A program made the translations under genes and the position numbers. From Methylocystis sp. (GTDB lineage Bacteria; Pseudomonadota; Alphaproteobacteria; Rhizobiales; Beijerinckiaceae), in contig NZ_JAKFWS010000035.1 of assembly GCF_021731785.1 (NCBI RefSeq), positions 1 to 49,962 of the forward strand: DNA of 49,962 nucleotides, given 5' to 3'. This document shows positions 23,907-32,773 of this stretch, piece after piece. The notes beneath the pieces were generated by a model that had not been told where the DNA came from, did no database searches, and saw only the letters and a list, made by a program, of their open reading frames with translations. The stretch's first letter is position 1. Every line of letters begins with the position of its first letter.

Positions 23907-25466
23907 TTACCGCGTTTTCGCGCCTTCTCCCGCTATCGCGTTCCTGTCGGAGTCGCCGCGGCTGCGGGCTCGCGCGGCGGAACGGAGCCCTGTCGGGGCC
24001 AAAAGCGAAGCTTTCGACGGTGGGTCGGAGACGACTCTTTGGGCGCTGTCTTCGGCGTCAGTCTGCGCTTTTGGCTCGGGCGCATATGCGAGCGAGTCGT
24101 GCCGGTGCGTCGTTTTTGACTTTCTCGCTTCCGTTTTGGGCGAATCGACGAGTCGCGCAATCGCGCTGGTCGCCTTCGCGTCGAAGGTCGCCGGCCGGGA
24201 CGGGGGCATGGGCGCCGACGTCTTAGCGCGACGACGCGGCGGCGCATCGTCGGCAAGCGTTTCGCTTGAAACGCCGTCGGACCCGTCGCTTTGCTGATAT
24301 TCGACTGCGCTTTGCAGCTCGCGCGACCGATCCACGGCGGCAAGAGCGGCGGACCTGTCATAGGCGAATTGCCTGTCCGCGAAGGCGGTGAGCGAAGCCG
24401 GACGCTGCGGCGGCAGCGGCGCCCGAACGCTTGGCGCCGTCGCGAAGGGCGACGCCTGCTCGGGCGGCAGTGCGCCCGGCGCTGAGAGCGTGGTTTCGCC
24501 CCGCGGCAGATCGGCCTCGGCGCGCGCCATCTCGGGCGTCCGATAACGATTGGCGTCGGCTCCGCCAGAGGCGGCGCCTTCTTCTTCGGCCTCGCCCCTG
24601 CTCGCGCTCCGGGCGGACCGTGGCGCGAGCGACGCCCACTGCTTGCGGCCGCTCGGCGCGGGCGCCGTAACTTCCGAATCGTCTTCTTCGCCGCCGCTTC
24701 CGCCGCCGCCAAACAGCATGGCGAAGAATCCCCCGAACGTTCGTCGCGGCGCTACGACATAGGCGCCGTCGCCGCGGGCTTCGATCTCCGCGCGAGCCTC
24801 TTCATAGCGCGCCAGCGGCTGGTTGTTGGTTGGCAAGTGCACGGTCTTCCCGTCCGGGAAAAGTCGCGCCAGGTCGTCGTAACTCATGCGCGGCCAGTGG
24901 CGCACATTGCCGACGTCGAGATGGACGAAGGGCGTGCCGGCTGTGGGATAGTAGCCGACGCCGCCGCGCTGCATGCGCATCCCGATCTCGCGGACTTGCG
25001 ACATCGGCATGCCTGGCATGGTGGTGTCCATCGCCTTGCCGAGCATGTGCTGGGAATATTTGGCGACGGCGCGCGAACGGGCTCGCAGCATGGCGTTGGT
25101 CTCGGGAGAACGATAGGCGGAGACGACATGCACGACCTGGTCCGGGGCGCCGGCGCTGCGGTAGGTCTCCCAAACGACGTCAAACAGGCGCGGGTCCATA
25201 TTGGTCTGCTCGTCGCGGCGCCAGTCGCGCAGGAACCAGTTCAGTTGCTGCAGGACATTGCTGTCGTACTGCCCGTTGACCAGATAGGTCGCCGAAATCG
25301 ATTCATGCGTATGGGAGTGGTAAAGATGAATTGTCCTGGTGTCGCCATTGGCGACGGCGGTTTCCGTTATCTTCGGCGCGAGCGTGGTCAGACAAAGGGC
25401 GACGAGGCCAAGCGCTTTCGAAAGCGGAGCGAAATTCAGGCGCGCGCTAGAGCGAGGCGTCGTCAA
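23907..25466 (-). CDS. DUF882/peptidase M15-type (YcbK-like) protein with long C-terminal tail
   Basis: 519 residues. Signal or anchor segment ALGLVALCLTTLAPKI, then a YcbK/DUF882 domain (about residues 40-215) related to D-Ala-D-Ala carboxypeptidases: HVVSAYRSPETNAMLR, SQHMLGKAMDTTMPGMP (zinc His and Asp) and TPFVHLDVGNVRHW (zinc HxD). After GGFFAMLFGGGG a low-complexity Arg/Pro/Ala-rich tail of about 270 residues follows, probably disordered. Likely periplasmic cell-wall peptidase. Single gene; it converges with the small ORF to its left. Confidence 0.85.
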   Translation of the reverse strand: MTTPRSSARLNFAPLSKALGLVALCLTTLAPKITETAVANGDTRTIHLYHSHTHESISATYLVNGQYDSNVLQQLNWFLRDWRRDEQTNMDPRLFDVVWETYRSAGAPDQVVHVVSAYRSPETNAMLRARSRAVAKYSQHMLGKAMDTTMPGMPMSQVREIGMRMQRGGVGYYPTAGTPFVHLDVGNVRHWPRMSYDDLARLFPDGKTVHLPTNNQPLARYEEARAEIEARGDGAYVVAPRRTFGGFFAMLFGGGGSGGEEDDSEVTAPAPSGRKQWASLAPRSARSASRGEAEEEGAASGGADANRYRTPEMARAEADLPRGETTLSAPGALPPEQASPFATAPSVRAPLPPQRPASLTAFADRQFAYDRSAALAAVDRSRELQSAVEYQQSDGSDGVSSETLADDAPPRRRAKTSAPMPPSRPATFDAKATSAIARLVDSPKTEARKSKTTHRHDSLAYAPEPKAQTDAEDSAQRVVSDPPSKASLLAPTGLRSAARARSRGDSDRNAIAGEGAKTR

Positions 25467-25720
25467 TGGGTCGCTTCCTCGTCTCGCTTGAAGCGCGCCC
25501 CGACCGACGCCGCCCCAGAAAACAAAACTATTCCTTAGACCGTCCGGCCATAAGGCAAAGCGCTGCGCCGGACGGCGCGAGCCGATGGTGAAAAATCACT
25601 TGCAGAATACGCAGTTGGAATGCGCTGCCCCTTGGACGGACCCTACCGCCCTGATTCCCCACCGGTTCCGAGGCTAGGAGAACATCGTGGCGAAAAATTG
25701 CCCAATCTTCGCAGCGCGCT

Positions 25721-26491
25721 TCAGTTCGAAGCCACCGTGCGCACGAGCTGCTGCCCGAGGATGGGCTGCGCCCCGCTGATGAGTTGCAGATAGGCCGGAG
25801 ACATCTGCGCCATATCCTGCCCCGCGAAGGCCTCCGATGGCGGCCGGCGCGGCGGCAGCGGCGGTGCGGGTTCAGGAAGCGCATTCGCCTCTTCGGCGCC
25901 CCGCGCCAACCCCGTCTGCTGGCGGTCGGCGACGGCGACGCGGATTGACGCGGTCTGATCGCCGGCGCCCCCGGCAAGGGCGGTGGCGACTGCGGACTGC
26001 ACCTTATGCGCGATGTCGCCAAATGAGGCGAGGCTCGCGCCGGACGACCCATCGGAGCGTGCGCTGGCGAGGCTGGTCGAAGGCGCGCGCTGCTTGCGGC
26101 TGGCGATCATGGTCGGACCGCCTTCACAGTTGCGCATACCGAGCGCGATCAGCTCGGTCCCCGTCAATACCCGGTATTCCCTGGTCAAATTGCCAAGACG
26201 GACCTGCACGGCGGCAGGGTAGGAGGCGAACAGCCGCGACGAGACGCCGAGGTCGGTCTCTCGGTTGATGGCGTTGTACGCTTGGTGGAATTTGACCTTT
26301 GCGTCCGGATAGACGCAGACGTTCGGCAGGCTGAGCGCCAGCGTGCAGGCCGAGCGGCATTCGTGCAGGCGGACGTCGCGATTCTCGCGGCGATATCGTT
26401 CGGTTATCGCCTCATAATCGCTGACAAGACCGCCGACGTCCTTATAGACGACGACCGGTGCCGGCATCGGAGGCGGCGACAAATAGCCCAA
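25721..26491 (-). CDS. ClpP/crotonase-like periplasmic protein
   Basis: 256 residues from TTG 26491; ATG 26467 is an alternative. The N-terminal third, GGLVSDYEAITERYRRENRD, then HECRSACTLALSLPNVCVYP and KVKFHQAYN, resembles COG3904-type ClpP-like periplasmic proteases with Ser in CRSACT and His in KFHQA. The C-terminal half is Pro/Arg-rich and probably disordered. No signal peptide is seen with this start; an in-frame stop lies just upstream, so the N-terminus may be altered. Gaps on both sides hold nothing recognisable. Confidence 0.65.
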   Translation of the reverse strand: MGYLSPPPMPAPVVVYKDVGGLVSDYEAITERYRRENRDVRLHECRSACTLALSLPNVCVYPDAKVKFHQAYNAINRETDLGVSSRLFASYPAAVQVRLGNLTREYRVLTGTELIALGMRNCEGGPTMIASRKQRAPSTSLASARSDGSSGASLASFGDIAHKVQSAVATALAGGAGDQTASIRVAVADRQQTGLARGAEEANALPEPAPPLPPRRPPSEAFAGQDMAQMSPAYLQLISGAQPILGQQLVRTVASN

Positions 26492-26577
26492 GACGCACCT
26501 CTACTCTACGCAGTGGGGGCTTTCGCGACAGCAAACATTGACCCTCTCGGGGTGAACATCGGCTTAAGGACCGACTT

Positions 26578-27606
26578 TCAGCCCCTAATGCCGACGCGAA
26601 GCCCTGGCGCAGGCCGTTCTTGCAGAACATTGCGGCGAAAATGAAATAGAGCAGCAGGCCGGCCGCCGGTCTTCAAGGACATCTCGCCCGTCGGCTCGAC
26701 AATCGCCGTCGTTTCCACAAGACGCCGGAAGTTTTGCTTGTGGAGGTGCCGCCCTGCGATCGCTTCTACTGTGCGCTGCAGCTCGGTGAGCGTGAACTCT
26801 GGCGCCATCAACTCGAAAATCACCGGCCGATATTTCATTTTTGCCCGCAATCTGCCCATGGCTGTGGCGAGAATGCGGCGATGATCATGGCGCATGGCCG
26901 TGCCCAGCGGCGCGAGCGGCGCTCGTTTTTGCGCCGATTCGCGGCCGTCGCGCAGCGCCTCGTCAAGCAGGCCCGCCTCATAGAGAAGCTCATATCGCTC
27001 GAGAACGTTTTCTTCGTTGAACGCCCGGCCCCTGGCGCCAAAGAGAAGATTGACGCGCACCTTTCGGGAGAGGCCCGCGGACGACACTGCGTCGGGCGAT
27101 TCAGCGACCCATTTCTCCAGTCCTAGCGCGATCGTTTCTTCGAGGATCGCCGGGGGGCCTTTCCGCCAGTCTTCCCACGGGAAGAAATCGTGCCAGCTCC
27201 GCCAGACGCCGCCGCGCCGATCGGCGTCCTGGCCGATGCGGGTCAACGCCAGATAGCCGACCGAAACGACATGCGGGTCGCGGTCGCCGGCGCGGGCGTG
27301 TCGTCCGCGGTCGCCAAACGTATACAGCTGCTCGACATAGCCAAGCGGCGCGCCGGTTTGTTCGGCGACCCATTCGCGCAGGCCAATTTCGAAGGTGCGG
27401 TGCCGGATGGGATCAAACGGACCGGAGGGAAGGGCGGCGACGCCGGCCGGCCCATCCGCGCGCGTGGTCAGAATCAGCGGCTCATCGACGCGAATGGCGA
27501 CGATCGCAGCGGTCAGCCCGATTTCGACAGGCGGCGAAACGGGCGCAAGCGCTTGCGCGTCCCGACTAGCCGTCGGCGAATTCCAGGGCGAAAGGCGCTC
27601 CTTCAT
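26578..27606 (-). CDS. NUDIX-NrtR type transcriptional regulator
   Basis: 342 residues from ATG 27606, overlapping the phosphatase gene upstream by 41 bp. N-terminal NUDIX-like domain (GLTAAIVAIRVDEPLILTTR, then LREWVAEQTGAPLGYVEQLY and DPHVVSVGYLALTRIG) but without a canonical NUDIX catalytic box, so probably a ligand sensor (ADP-ribose-like in the NrtR family). C-terminal winged helix: FELMAPEFTLTELQRTVEAI, then HLHKQNFRRLVETTAIVE. NrtR proteins control NAD biosynthesis; the target here is unknown. Confidence 0.8.
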   Translation of the reverse strand: MKERLSPWNSPTASRDAQALAPVSPPVEIGLTAAIVAIRVDEPLILTTRADGPAGVAALPSGPFDPIRHRTFEIGLREWVAEQTGAPLGYVEQLYTFGDRGRHARAGDRDPHVVSVGYLALTRIGQDADRRGGVWRSWHDFFPWEDWRKGPPAILEETIALGLEKWVAESPDAVSSAGLSRKVRVNLLFGARGRAFNEENVLERYELLYEAGLLDEALRDGRESAQKRAPLAPLGTAMRHDHRRILATAMGRLRAKMKYRPVIFELMAPEFTLTELQRTVEAIAGRHLHKQNFRRLVETTAIVEPTGEMSLKTGGRPAALFHFRRNVLQERPAPGLRVGIRG

Positions 27607-28090
27607 AGCAGTCGGCCCCTCGTCCGATCGCGGCGATCGCAGCGGACATTCGCCCGCCCCGGCCAAGCCTTTCGTCGGCGAGCGCGACCAGCCGTCTGTT
27701 CGGGGTCGCGGTCGCCGAAACTCGGCGAAGGTCGCGCGCGATCTCCAGTTCGCTGCGGTGCGGCGCTAAGGCGCAGGCCGCGACAAAGGCGGCCGCGGGC
27801 GAGCGGCTCACCCCGGCGTAACAGTGAATGACGAGCGGCGCGGAGCGGTCCCATTCTTCAAGGAAAGCGAGCAGCCGATCGATATGTTCCTCGCCGGGGA
27901 CGATGTGACCCTCCCGCGGCGCGTCGATATCGGAGACAGCGATGCGCAAATGGCGCTCTCGCGCGATTTCGCAAGGTCGAACAAGCGACGCCCCGGCCGT
28001 GAGAATGGTGACGAGCGAGCGAGCGCCGCTTTCGCGCACGGTCTCGACGACCTTGGTCAGCGAACAGACGTATAAGCGCCCATCCGGCAT
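27566..28090 (-). CDS. Tyrosine/dual-specificity phosphatase-like protein
   Basis: 174 residues. Signature loop VIHCYAGVSRSPAAAFVAAC (HCxxGxxRS) with an upstream Asp candidate (DIDAPREGHIVPGEEHIDRL). The family hydrolyses phosphotyrosine or related phosphoesters in the cytoplasm. It heads a same-strand pair with the NUDIX regulator and follows the HD hydrolase by 21 bp, so the three are likely co-transcribed. Confidence 0.85.
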   Translation of the reverse strand: MPDGRLYVCSLTKVVETVRESGARSLVTILTAGASLVRPCEIARERHLRIAVSDIDAPREGHIVPGEEHIDRLLAFLEEWDRSAPLVIHCYAGVSRSPAAAFVAACALAPHRSELEIARDLRRVSATATPNRRLVALADERLGRGGRMSAAIAAIGRGADCYEGAPFALEFADG

Positions 28091-28111
28091 GTCACTCCCC
28101 GGCGTTGGTCT

Positions 28112-28756
28112 TCAACTTTCGTCAACCGCCCAGAATCGAGCGAGATAACGCGCCTTCGTCTCCTCGACGGGAGCCGGGGCAAGTTCGTCCATGAAGGGCT
28201 GCGGCGGGATCGCCGGGCGGCCGAAGATGCGCTCGGCTTCGCGCCGTGTAAAGCCCGCGAGCTTTACCGCCTCGAAAAAAGCGGCGGCTCGGTCGGCCTC
28301 TTTGCACAGGCGCCGCAGCGACGGCGAAGGCGCCGGCGGCAGAGAGAACCGCAGGAGAATAGCGCCGAGTATGCGGTCCTCGACGGTTTTGTAGGCGTCG
28401 CCGATCACCGCCTTGAACGGGGAGATCATATCGCCGATCACATATTCCGGCGCGTCATGCAGCAGCAGGTAGAGCCGTTCCGTTCGCCCGATCGCGGGGT
28501 CGAGCGCGCTCGCGACCTTTTCGACCAGCAGGCTATGTTGCGCGACGGAAAAAATATGTGCGCCGACGGTCTGTCCGTTCCAGCGCGCAACCCGCGCGAG
28601 CCCATGCGCGATATCTTCGATCTCCACGTCGAGCGGCGAAGGGTCGAGCAGATCGAGGCGGCGCCCGGACAGCATGCGCTGCCAGGCGCGGGGCGTCTCG
28701 CGGGGCGACGCGCGCCCGCGATTTTTCGCTGGAGGGGAGCGCATCGCGTCAGCCAT
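28112..28756 (-). CDS. HD-domain hydrolase (YfbR/5'-nucleotidase-like)
   Basis: 214 residues from ATG 28756, chosen for its strong AGGGGAGG site. HD motifs: HIFSVAQHSLLVEKVA (first His), LYLLLHDAPEYVIGDMISPF (HD pair) and a later LCKEADRAAAFFEA (Asp). This matches YfbR-like nucleotidases acting on deoxynucleoside monophosphates. It overlaps the stop of tag by 8 bp. Substrate not determinable here. Confidence 0.85.
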   Translation of the reverse strand: MADAMRSPPAKNRGRASPRETPRAWQRMLSGRRLDLLDPSPLDVEIEDIAHGLARVARWNGQTVGAHIFSVAQHSLLVEKVASALDPAIGRTERLYLLLHDAPEYVIGDMISPFKAVIGDAYKTVEDRILGAILLRFSLPPAPSPSLRRLCKEADRAAAFFEAVKLAGFTRREAERIFGRPAIPPQPFMDELAPAPVEETKARYLARFWAVDES

Positions 28757-29378
28757 TGTCCTCCCCTGCATGGCGATGGCAGCCGACCAGATGATCGTCG
28801 ACCATGCCGACCGCCTGCATAAAGGCGTAGACGATCGTCGGCCCGCAGAATTTGAAGCCGCGCGCCTTGAGATCTTTGGACAGGCGCACCGACAAAGCGG
28901 TTTGCGTCGGCACGTCGCTCATCCGCGTCCATTGATTGACGATCGGCCTCCCGTCGACGAACTCCCACAGATAATTTGAGAAGCCGGTCGTCGACTCGAT
29001 TTCGAGCCACGCCTGCGCCGATAGCACGGCGCCTTCGATTTTTGCGCGATTGCGCACGATTGCGTCATTTCGCATCAGCGCGGCGATGCGCTCTTGATCG
29101 AAGCGCGCCACCTTCTCCGGATCGAACCCGGCGAAGGCGGCGCGAAAAGCCTCGCGCTTGCGCAGAATGGTGATCCAGGACAGGCCGGCCTGAAACCCGT
29201 CGAGGGTCAGCTTTTCGAGGAGCGCCCGGCTATCGCGCTCGGGACGTCCCCATTCATTGTCGTGATAGTCGAGATAGAGCGGATCGACGCTCGGCCACGG
29301 ACAGCGCTTCAAGCCATCGACATGAGAAACGACCTCAAGGTCGCGCCAACTCGCCGGTTGTTCCCGGACGCTCGCCAA
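28749..29378 (-). CDS. tag: DNA-3-methyladenine glycosylase I
   Basis: 209 residues, HhH-superfamily base-excision enzyme removing 3-methyladenine. Motifs: LKRCPWPSVDPLYLDYHDNE WG with the zinc Cys, LTLDGFQAGLSWITILRKRE, FDQERIAALMRNDAIVRNRA, and LSKDLKARGFKFCGPTIVYA with C-terminal His/Cys zinc ligands (VGCHRHAGE). Start is TTG 29378; a later TTG before KRCPW is possible. First gene of a minus-strand run with the HD hydrolase, phosphatase and NUDIX regulator. Confidence 0.95.
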   Translation of the reverse strand: MASVREQPASWRDLEVVSHVDGLKRCPWPSVDPLYLDYHDNEWGRPERDSRALLEKLTLDGFQAGLSWITILRKREAFRAAFAGFDPEKVARFDQERIAALMRNDAIVRNRAKIEGAVLSAQAWLEIESTTGFSNYLWEFVDGRPIVNQWTRMSDVPTQTALSVRLSKDLKARGFKFCGPTIVYAFMQAVGMVDDHLVGCHRHAGEDNG

Positions 29379-29560
29379 GACTGCATCCTCTGTATTGCGG
29401 ACGGACGCGCCGCGCCGCGGCTTTATCGCGCGTTCGGATTGCGTTCACAACCAAGTTGGGACTATCGTCGCGCCGGCGGACGCAGATGGCGCGCGTCCTG
29501 CTTCATGCGGCCTTGCAGTCATTGCGGCTCAGTTCGCGCCGTCCATCGATGGAGATTTAT

Positions 29561-30097
29561 ATGGGGATCGCTATTTCTCACGCCGCGGCTGGCCTTTTCG
29601 CCCTTGCCGTCGGCGTCGTCGCCGGCTCGGAGGCGGCGTATGCTCAGGCCAATGTGTTGAAGGAATGCGGATCGCAATATCAGGCCGCCAAGGCCGCCAA
29701 TGAGCTCGCCGGGCAAAGCTGGCAGGATTTTTTGAAAGCGTGTCGCGGGCGACTGGCGGAGCAGGCCAAGCCGGCCGAAGAGAAGCCGGCTGAAGCCAAG
29801 CCCGCCGAAGCGAAGCCCGAGGCGCCGCCGCCCGCCGCCGCCGAAACGCCGCCCGCGGCCAAACCCGCCGAGCCGACGCCTCCGCCTGCGACCCAGGCGA
29901 AGCCTCCCCAGACGGCGCCTGCCACTGAGGCGGCCAAACCCGCGGCGGACGCAAAGACCGCATTGCGCGAACGGCAGAAAAAATGCGCCGCCGAATGGAA
30001 CGGGAAAAAGGCCGAACTCAAAAAGTCCGGTTCGAAAATGACCTGGCCGAAATATTGGAGCGAATGCAACAAGCGGCTGAAGGCCGCCGGCGAATAA
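29561..30097 (+). CDS. Exported PsiF-like repeat protein with Ala/Pro/Lys-rich linker
   Basis: 178 residues; ATG 29561 chosen for the GGAG 6 bp upstream and a clean signal peptide (AISHAAAGLFALAVGVVAGS, cleavage at AYAQA). Two PsiF-type Cys motifs flank a disordered EKPAEAKPAE-type linker: VLKECGSQYQAAKAA near the start of the mature protein, and RERQKKCAAEWNGKK with YWSECNKRLK at the end. Periplasmic; function unknown. A terminator follows directly. Confidence 0.75.
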   Translation: MGIAISHAAAGLFALAVGVVAGSEAAYAQANVLKECGSQYQAAKAANELAGQSWQDFLKACRGRLAEQAKPAEEKPAEAKPAEAKPEAPPPAAAETPPAAKPAEPTPPPATQAKPPQTAPATEAAKPAADAKTALRERQKKCAAEWNGKKAELKKSGSKMTWPKYWSECNKRLKAAGE

Positions 30098-30114
30098 AAC
30101 CCAGTACGGTTTGC

Positions 30115-30146
30115 TTAAAACCCGACGGCTTCGCTGTCGGGTTTTT
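30115..30146 (+). terminator. Rho-independent terminator
   Basis: Inverted arms AACCCGAC (30118-30125) and GTCGGGTT (30136-30143) around a GGCTTCGCT-type loop, ending in TTTTT, 20 bp after the PsiF-like gene. Clear intrinsic terminator. Confidence 0.85.
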
Positions 30147-30216
30147 CGCATGCTCTTGCCCGGCGGCAAGGCTCATGGCAGAGGAATGAAGTCACCTGAC
30201 GAACGAGGGCGGGCGT

Positions 30217-30612
30217 TTGGAAAAAGTCGAGTTGCAAAAGCTGCAGTCCTTCCTGCGCCGCTCGCTCGGCAATGACGGCATTCGCGTCGCCGCAGATCCG
30301 AAAAATCCCGACGATGCGGCGGTGCATCTCGGCGAACGCAAGATCGCTTCGATCTCCGTCGACGATGAGGACGGCGATCGCTCCTTCGCTTTTGAGATGA
30401 AAATCCCCGTCGGACGCGAGGCGCTTCAATCCTATTTGCGCAAGCTGTTCGAGAATGATCGTCTGTCGATCGCGGCGCGCGGGCGCAAGACCGATTCGGT
30501 CGAACTCAACGCCAACGGCGAGTTTCTTGGCGTCATCTCGGCCGATGATGCGAAGCTCTCGAGCTTCACGCTGCAAGTCGCCATCCTCGATTTCGATCTC
30601 GAAGAGGAGTGA
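30217..30612 (+). CDS. DUF3126 protein with internal duplication
   Basis: 131 residues from TTG 30217. DUF3126 is normally about 70 residues. Here residues 3-62 (VELQKLQSFLRRSLGNDGIR to DDEDGDRSFAFEMKI) and 66-131 (REALQSYLRKLFENDRLSIA to SFTLQVAILDFDLEEE) are two copies. The first keeps the DDEDGDRSFAF motif, the second the AILDFDLEEE ending. Function of the family is unknown; the gene is alphaproteobacterial core. It converges with the histidine kinase gene. Confidence 0.8.
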   Translation: MEKVELQKLQSFLRRSLGNDGIRVAADPKNPDDAAVHLGERKIASISVDDEDGDRSFAFEMKIPVGREALQSYLRKLFENDRLSIAARGRKTDSVELNANGEFLGVISADDAKLSSFTLQVAILDFDLEEE

Positions 30613-30674
30613 GCGCGGCGAACGTCGCCGGTCTTCGACCGCCGATCCCGAGCCGGGCTTTCGCTTTGCGCGCT

Positions 30675-32060
30675 TCAAAACCCAGGCAACCGTAGCTCCG
30701 CACGCAACCCGCCGTTGGGGCTGTCATCGAGTTGCAGCGAGCCGCCATAGGCCGCAGCGAGATCGACGACGATCGACAGGCCGAGGCCCGATCCGGGCTT
30801 GGTTTCATCGAGCCGTCGGCCGCGCTGCGTCGCCGCCGCGCGAAGGTGCGAGGCAAGTCCGGGACCGTCATCGTCGATCGTGAAGCGTAGAGCCGGCCGC
30901 GACGCTTCGCCGCCGTCGACGGAAACCTCGATCGTCACCCGGCTCTTTGCCCATTTGCCGGCGTTGTCGAGCAGGTTGCCGATCATTTCTTCAAGGTCCT
31001 GCCGTTCGCCAAGAAATCGCAAATGCGGATCCGCGTCGCCGGAAAAGACCACGCCCTTGTCGCCATAGATTTTGCCGAAGGCGCGCAGCAAAGCCTCGAT
31101 CGACGGCGCAACCGGGGTCGCCGCGCCAAGCGCGCCTCCGCGCGCGGCGGCGCGGGCCCGATCAAGATAGAAGGAGATTTGGTCGCGCATGATCTGCGCT
31201 TGCTCTTGAACTTTCTGCGCGAGTTGGCCCGGCGCGGCGTCGGCCTCGTTGACGACCACCGAGAGCGGCGTCTTCAGCGCATGGGCCAGGTTGCCGACCT
31301 GGGTGCGCGCGCGTTCGAGAATGTCGCGATTGGCGCTGATGAGCAGATTGAGTTCGTCGGCGAGCGGCGCGACCTCGTTCGGGTATTTGCCCATGATGCG
31401 GTCGCGTTCGCCGCGGCGGATCGATGCGAGTTCGCGCTGCAACTGCCTCATCGGACGCAAGCCGAAATGGACCTGAAAGGCGGCGCCGATGGCGAGCGCG
31501 ATGGCGAGAGCGCCGAAGGCGACGGTCAATGCGAAGCGAAAACGCGCGATCTGCTCTTCCATCTCTTCGCCGCTGCCGGCGACTTGCACGAGATAGATGC
31601 CGACGTCGCCTACGTCGATGATGCGTTCGACGATGCGCAATCGGCGCCCATCGGGCCCGAGCGCGTAGCCGCGACGAAAACCGCCGATTTCCGCTGCGAC
31701 GCCAAGGTCCGAGAGCTTCGGCAGCGTGCCCGCGAAGAGCGACCGCGACGCCTTGATGTCATGCGATTTATCGTCGAGCCGCGTGATTTGCCAATACCAG
31801 CCCGAACCCGGCAATTCGAATTGCGGATCGCCGAGCTGGCCGGGACCGGTGCGTCCCTCCTGGCCGGACTCGGATACGTCGGCGACAATGGCGCGCAAAT
31901 AAACGTCGAGGCGTCGCTCGAATACTTCTTCCGCCTCGCTTCGGTAATAGGCGGTGAGAAGAATGCTGGCGACAAGCAGGACGACGAGGCTGGTCGCCGC
32001 CGCCGTCAGAAAAAGACGCGCGGCGATGGAGCGAAATGAGCCGATCGCCAGGCGGCTCAT
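30675..32060 (-). CDS. Sensor histidine kinase (PhoQ-like)
   Basis: 461 residues from ATG 32060, four bases after the regulator stop. First membrane helix LFLTAAATSLVVLLVASILL, periplasmic sensor (about residues 40-170), second helix FALTVAFGALAIALAIGAAF, HAMP-like region, H box VGNLAHALKTPLSVVVNEAD, N box LEEMIGNLLDNAGKWAKSRV, G boxes FTIDDDGPGLASHL and KPGSGLGLSIVVDLAAAYGG. Autophosphorylates on His and passes phosphate to the adjacent OmpR-type regulator. The ALKTPLSV form of the H box is that of the PhoQ-type group. Confidence 0.93.
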   Translation of the reverse strand: MSRLAIGSFRSIAARLFLTAAATSLVVLLVASILLTAYYRSEAEEVFERRLDVYLRAIVADVSESGQEGRTGPGQLGDPQFELPGSGWYWQITRLDDKSHDIKASRSLFAGTLPKLSDLGVAAEIGGFRRGYALGPDGRRLRIVERIIDVGDVGIYLVQVAGSGEEMEEQIARFRFALTVAFGALAIALAIGAAFQVHFGLRPMRQLQRELASIRRGERDRIMGKYPNEVAPLADELNLLISANRDILERARTQVGNLAHALKTPLSVVVNEADAAPGQLAQKVQEQAQIMRDQISFYLDRARAAARGGALGAATPVAPSIEALLRAFGKIYGDKGVVFSGDADPHLRFLGERQDLEEMIGNLLDNAGKWAKSRVTIEVSVDGGEASRPALRFTIDDDGPGLASHLRAAATQRGRRLDETKPGSGLGLSIVVDLAAAYGGSLQLDDSPNGGLRAELRLPGF

Positions 32061-32064
32061 GCGG

Positions 32065-32748
32065 CTAGCGCTTGATGCCGGCGTCTTTTGCCGGCGCGGC
32101 CGCCATGTAGCCCAGTCCACGCACGGTCTGGATCAGGTCGACGCCAAGCTTCTTGCGCAGCCTGCCGACGAAAACTTCGATCGTGTTGGAGTCACGATCG
32201 AAATCCTGATCGTATAAATGTTCGATGATCTCGCTGCGGGAAACGACGCGGCCGCTGTGATGCATCAAATAGGCGAGCAGCCGGTATTCGTGCGAGGTGA
32301 GCCTCACCGCCGCGCCGTCGACGACGACGCGGCCAGCCTTGGTGTCGAGTCGAACCGCGCCGCAGACGATCTCATTTGTCGCGTGGCCGGTGGCGCGGCG
32401 CAGCAGAGCGCGGATGCGCGCCAGCACCTCCTCCATGTGGAACGGTTTGGAGACATAATCGTCGGCGCCGGCGTCGAAGCCTTGCACCTTGTCGCTCCAG
32501 CGGTCACGGGCGGTCAGGATAAGCACCGGCATGTCGCGTCCGGCCGCGCGCCATTCTTCGAGAATGGTCACGCCGTCCTTCTTTGGCAGGCCGATGTCGA
32601 GGACGACGGCGTCGTAGGGCTCCGTCTCGCCGAGATGCCAGCCTTCTTCGCCGTCGAAAGCGCGGTCCACCGCGTAGCCGGATTGTTCGAGCGCGCGAAC
32701 GATCTGGCGGTTCAAATCCTTGTCGTCTTCAACGACGAGCAGCCGCAA
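32065..32748 (-). CDS. OmpR/PhoP-family response regulator
   Basis: 227 residues. Receiver: MRLLVVEDDKDLNRQIVRAL with acidic pair, phospho-acceptor Asp in YDAVVLDIGLPKKDG, Thr/Ala in VLILTARDRWSDKV, Lys in DDYVSKPFHMEE. C-terminal winged helix: VRLTSHEYRLLAYLMHHSGR and DRDSNTIEVFVGRLRKKLGV, then IQTVRGLGYM. Partner of the kinase at 30675-32060; the PepSY gene lies 25 bp upstream, and all three probably form one operon. Signal unknown (PhoPQ-type systems sense Mg2+ or envelope stress). Confidence 0.93.
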   Translation of the reverse strand: MRLLVVEDDKDLNRQIVRALEQSGYAVDRAFDGEEGWHLGETEPYDAVVLDIGLPKKDGVTILEEWRAAGRDMPVLILTARDRWSDKVQGFDAGADDYVSKPFHMEEVLARIRALLRRATGHATNEIVCGAVRLDTKAGRVVVDGAAVRLTSHEYRLLAYLMHHSGRVVSRSEIIEHLYDQDFDRDSNTIEVFVGRLRKKLGVDLIQTVRGLGYMAAAPAKDAGIKR

Positions 32749-32773
32749 TGCGTCCTCCCTGCAAGCTTCGAGC

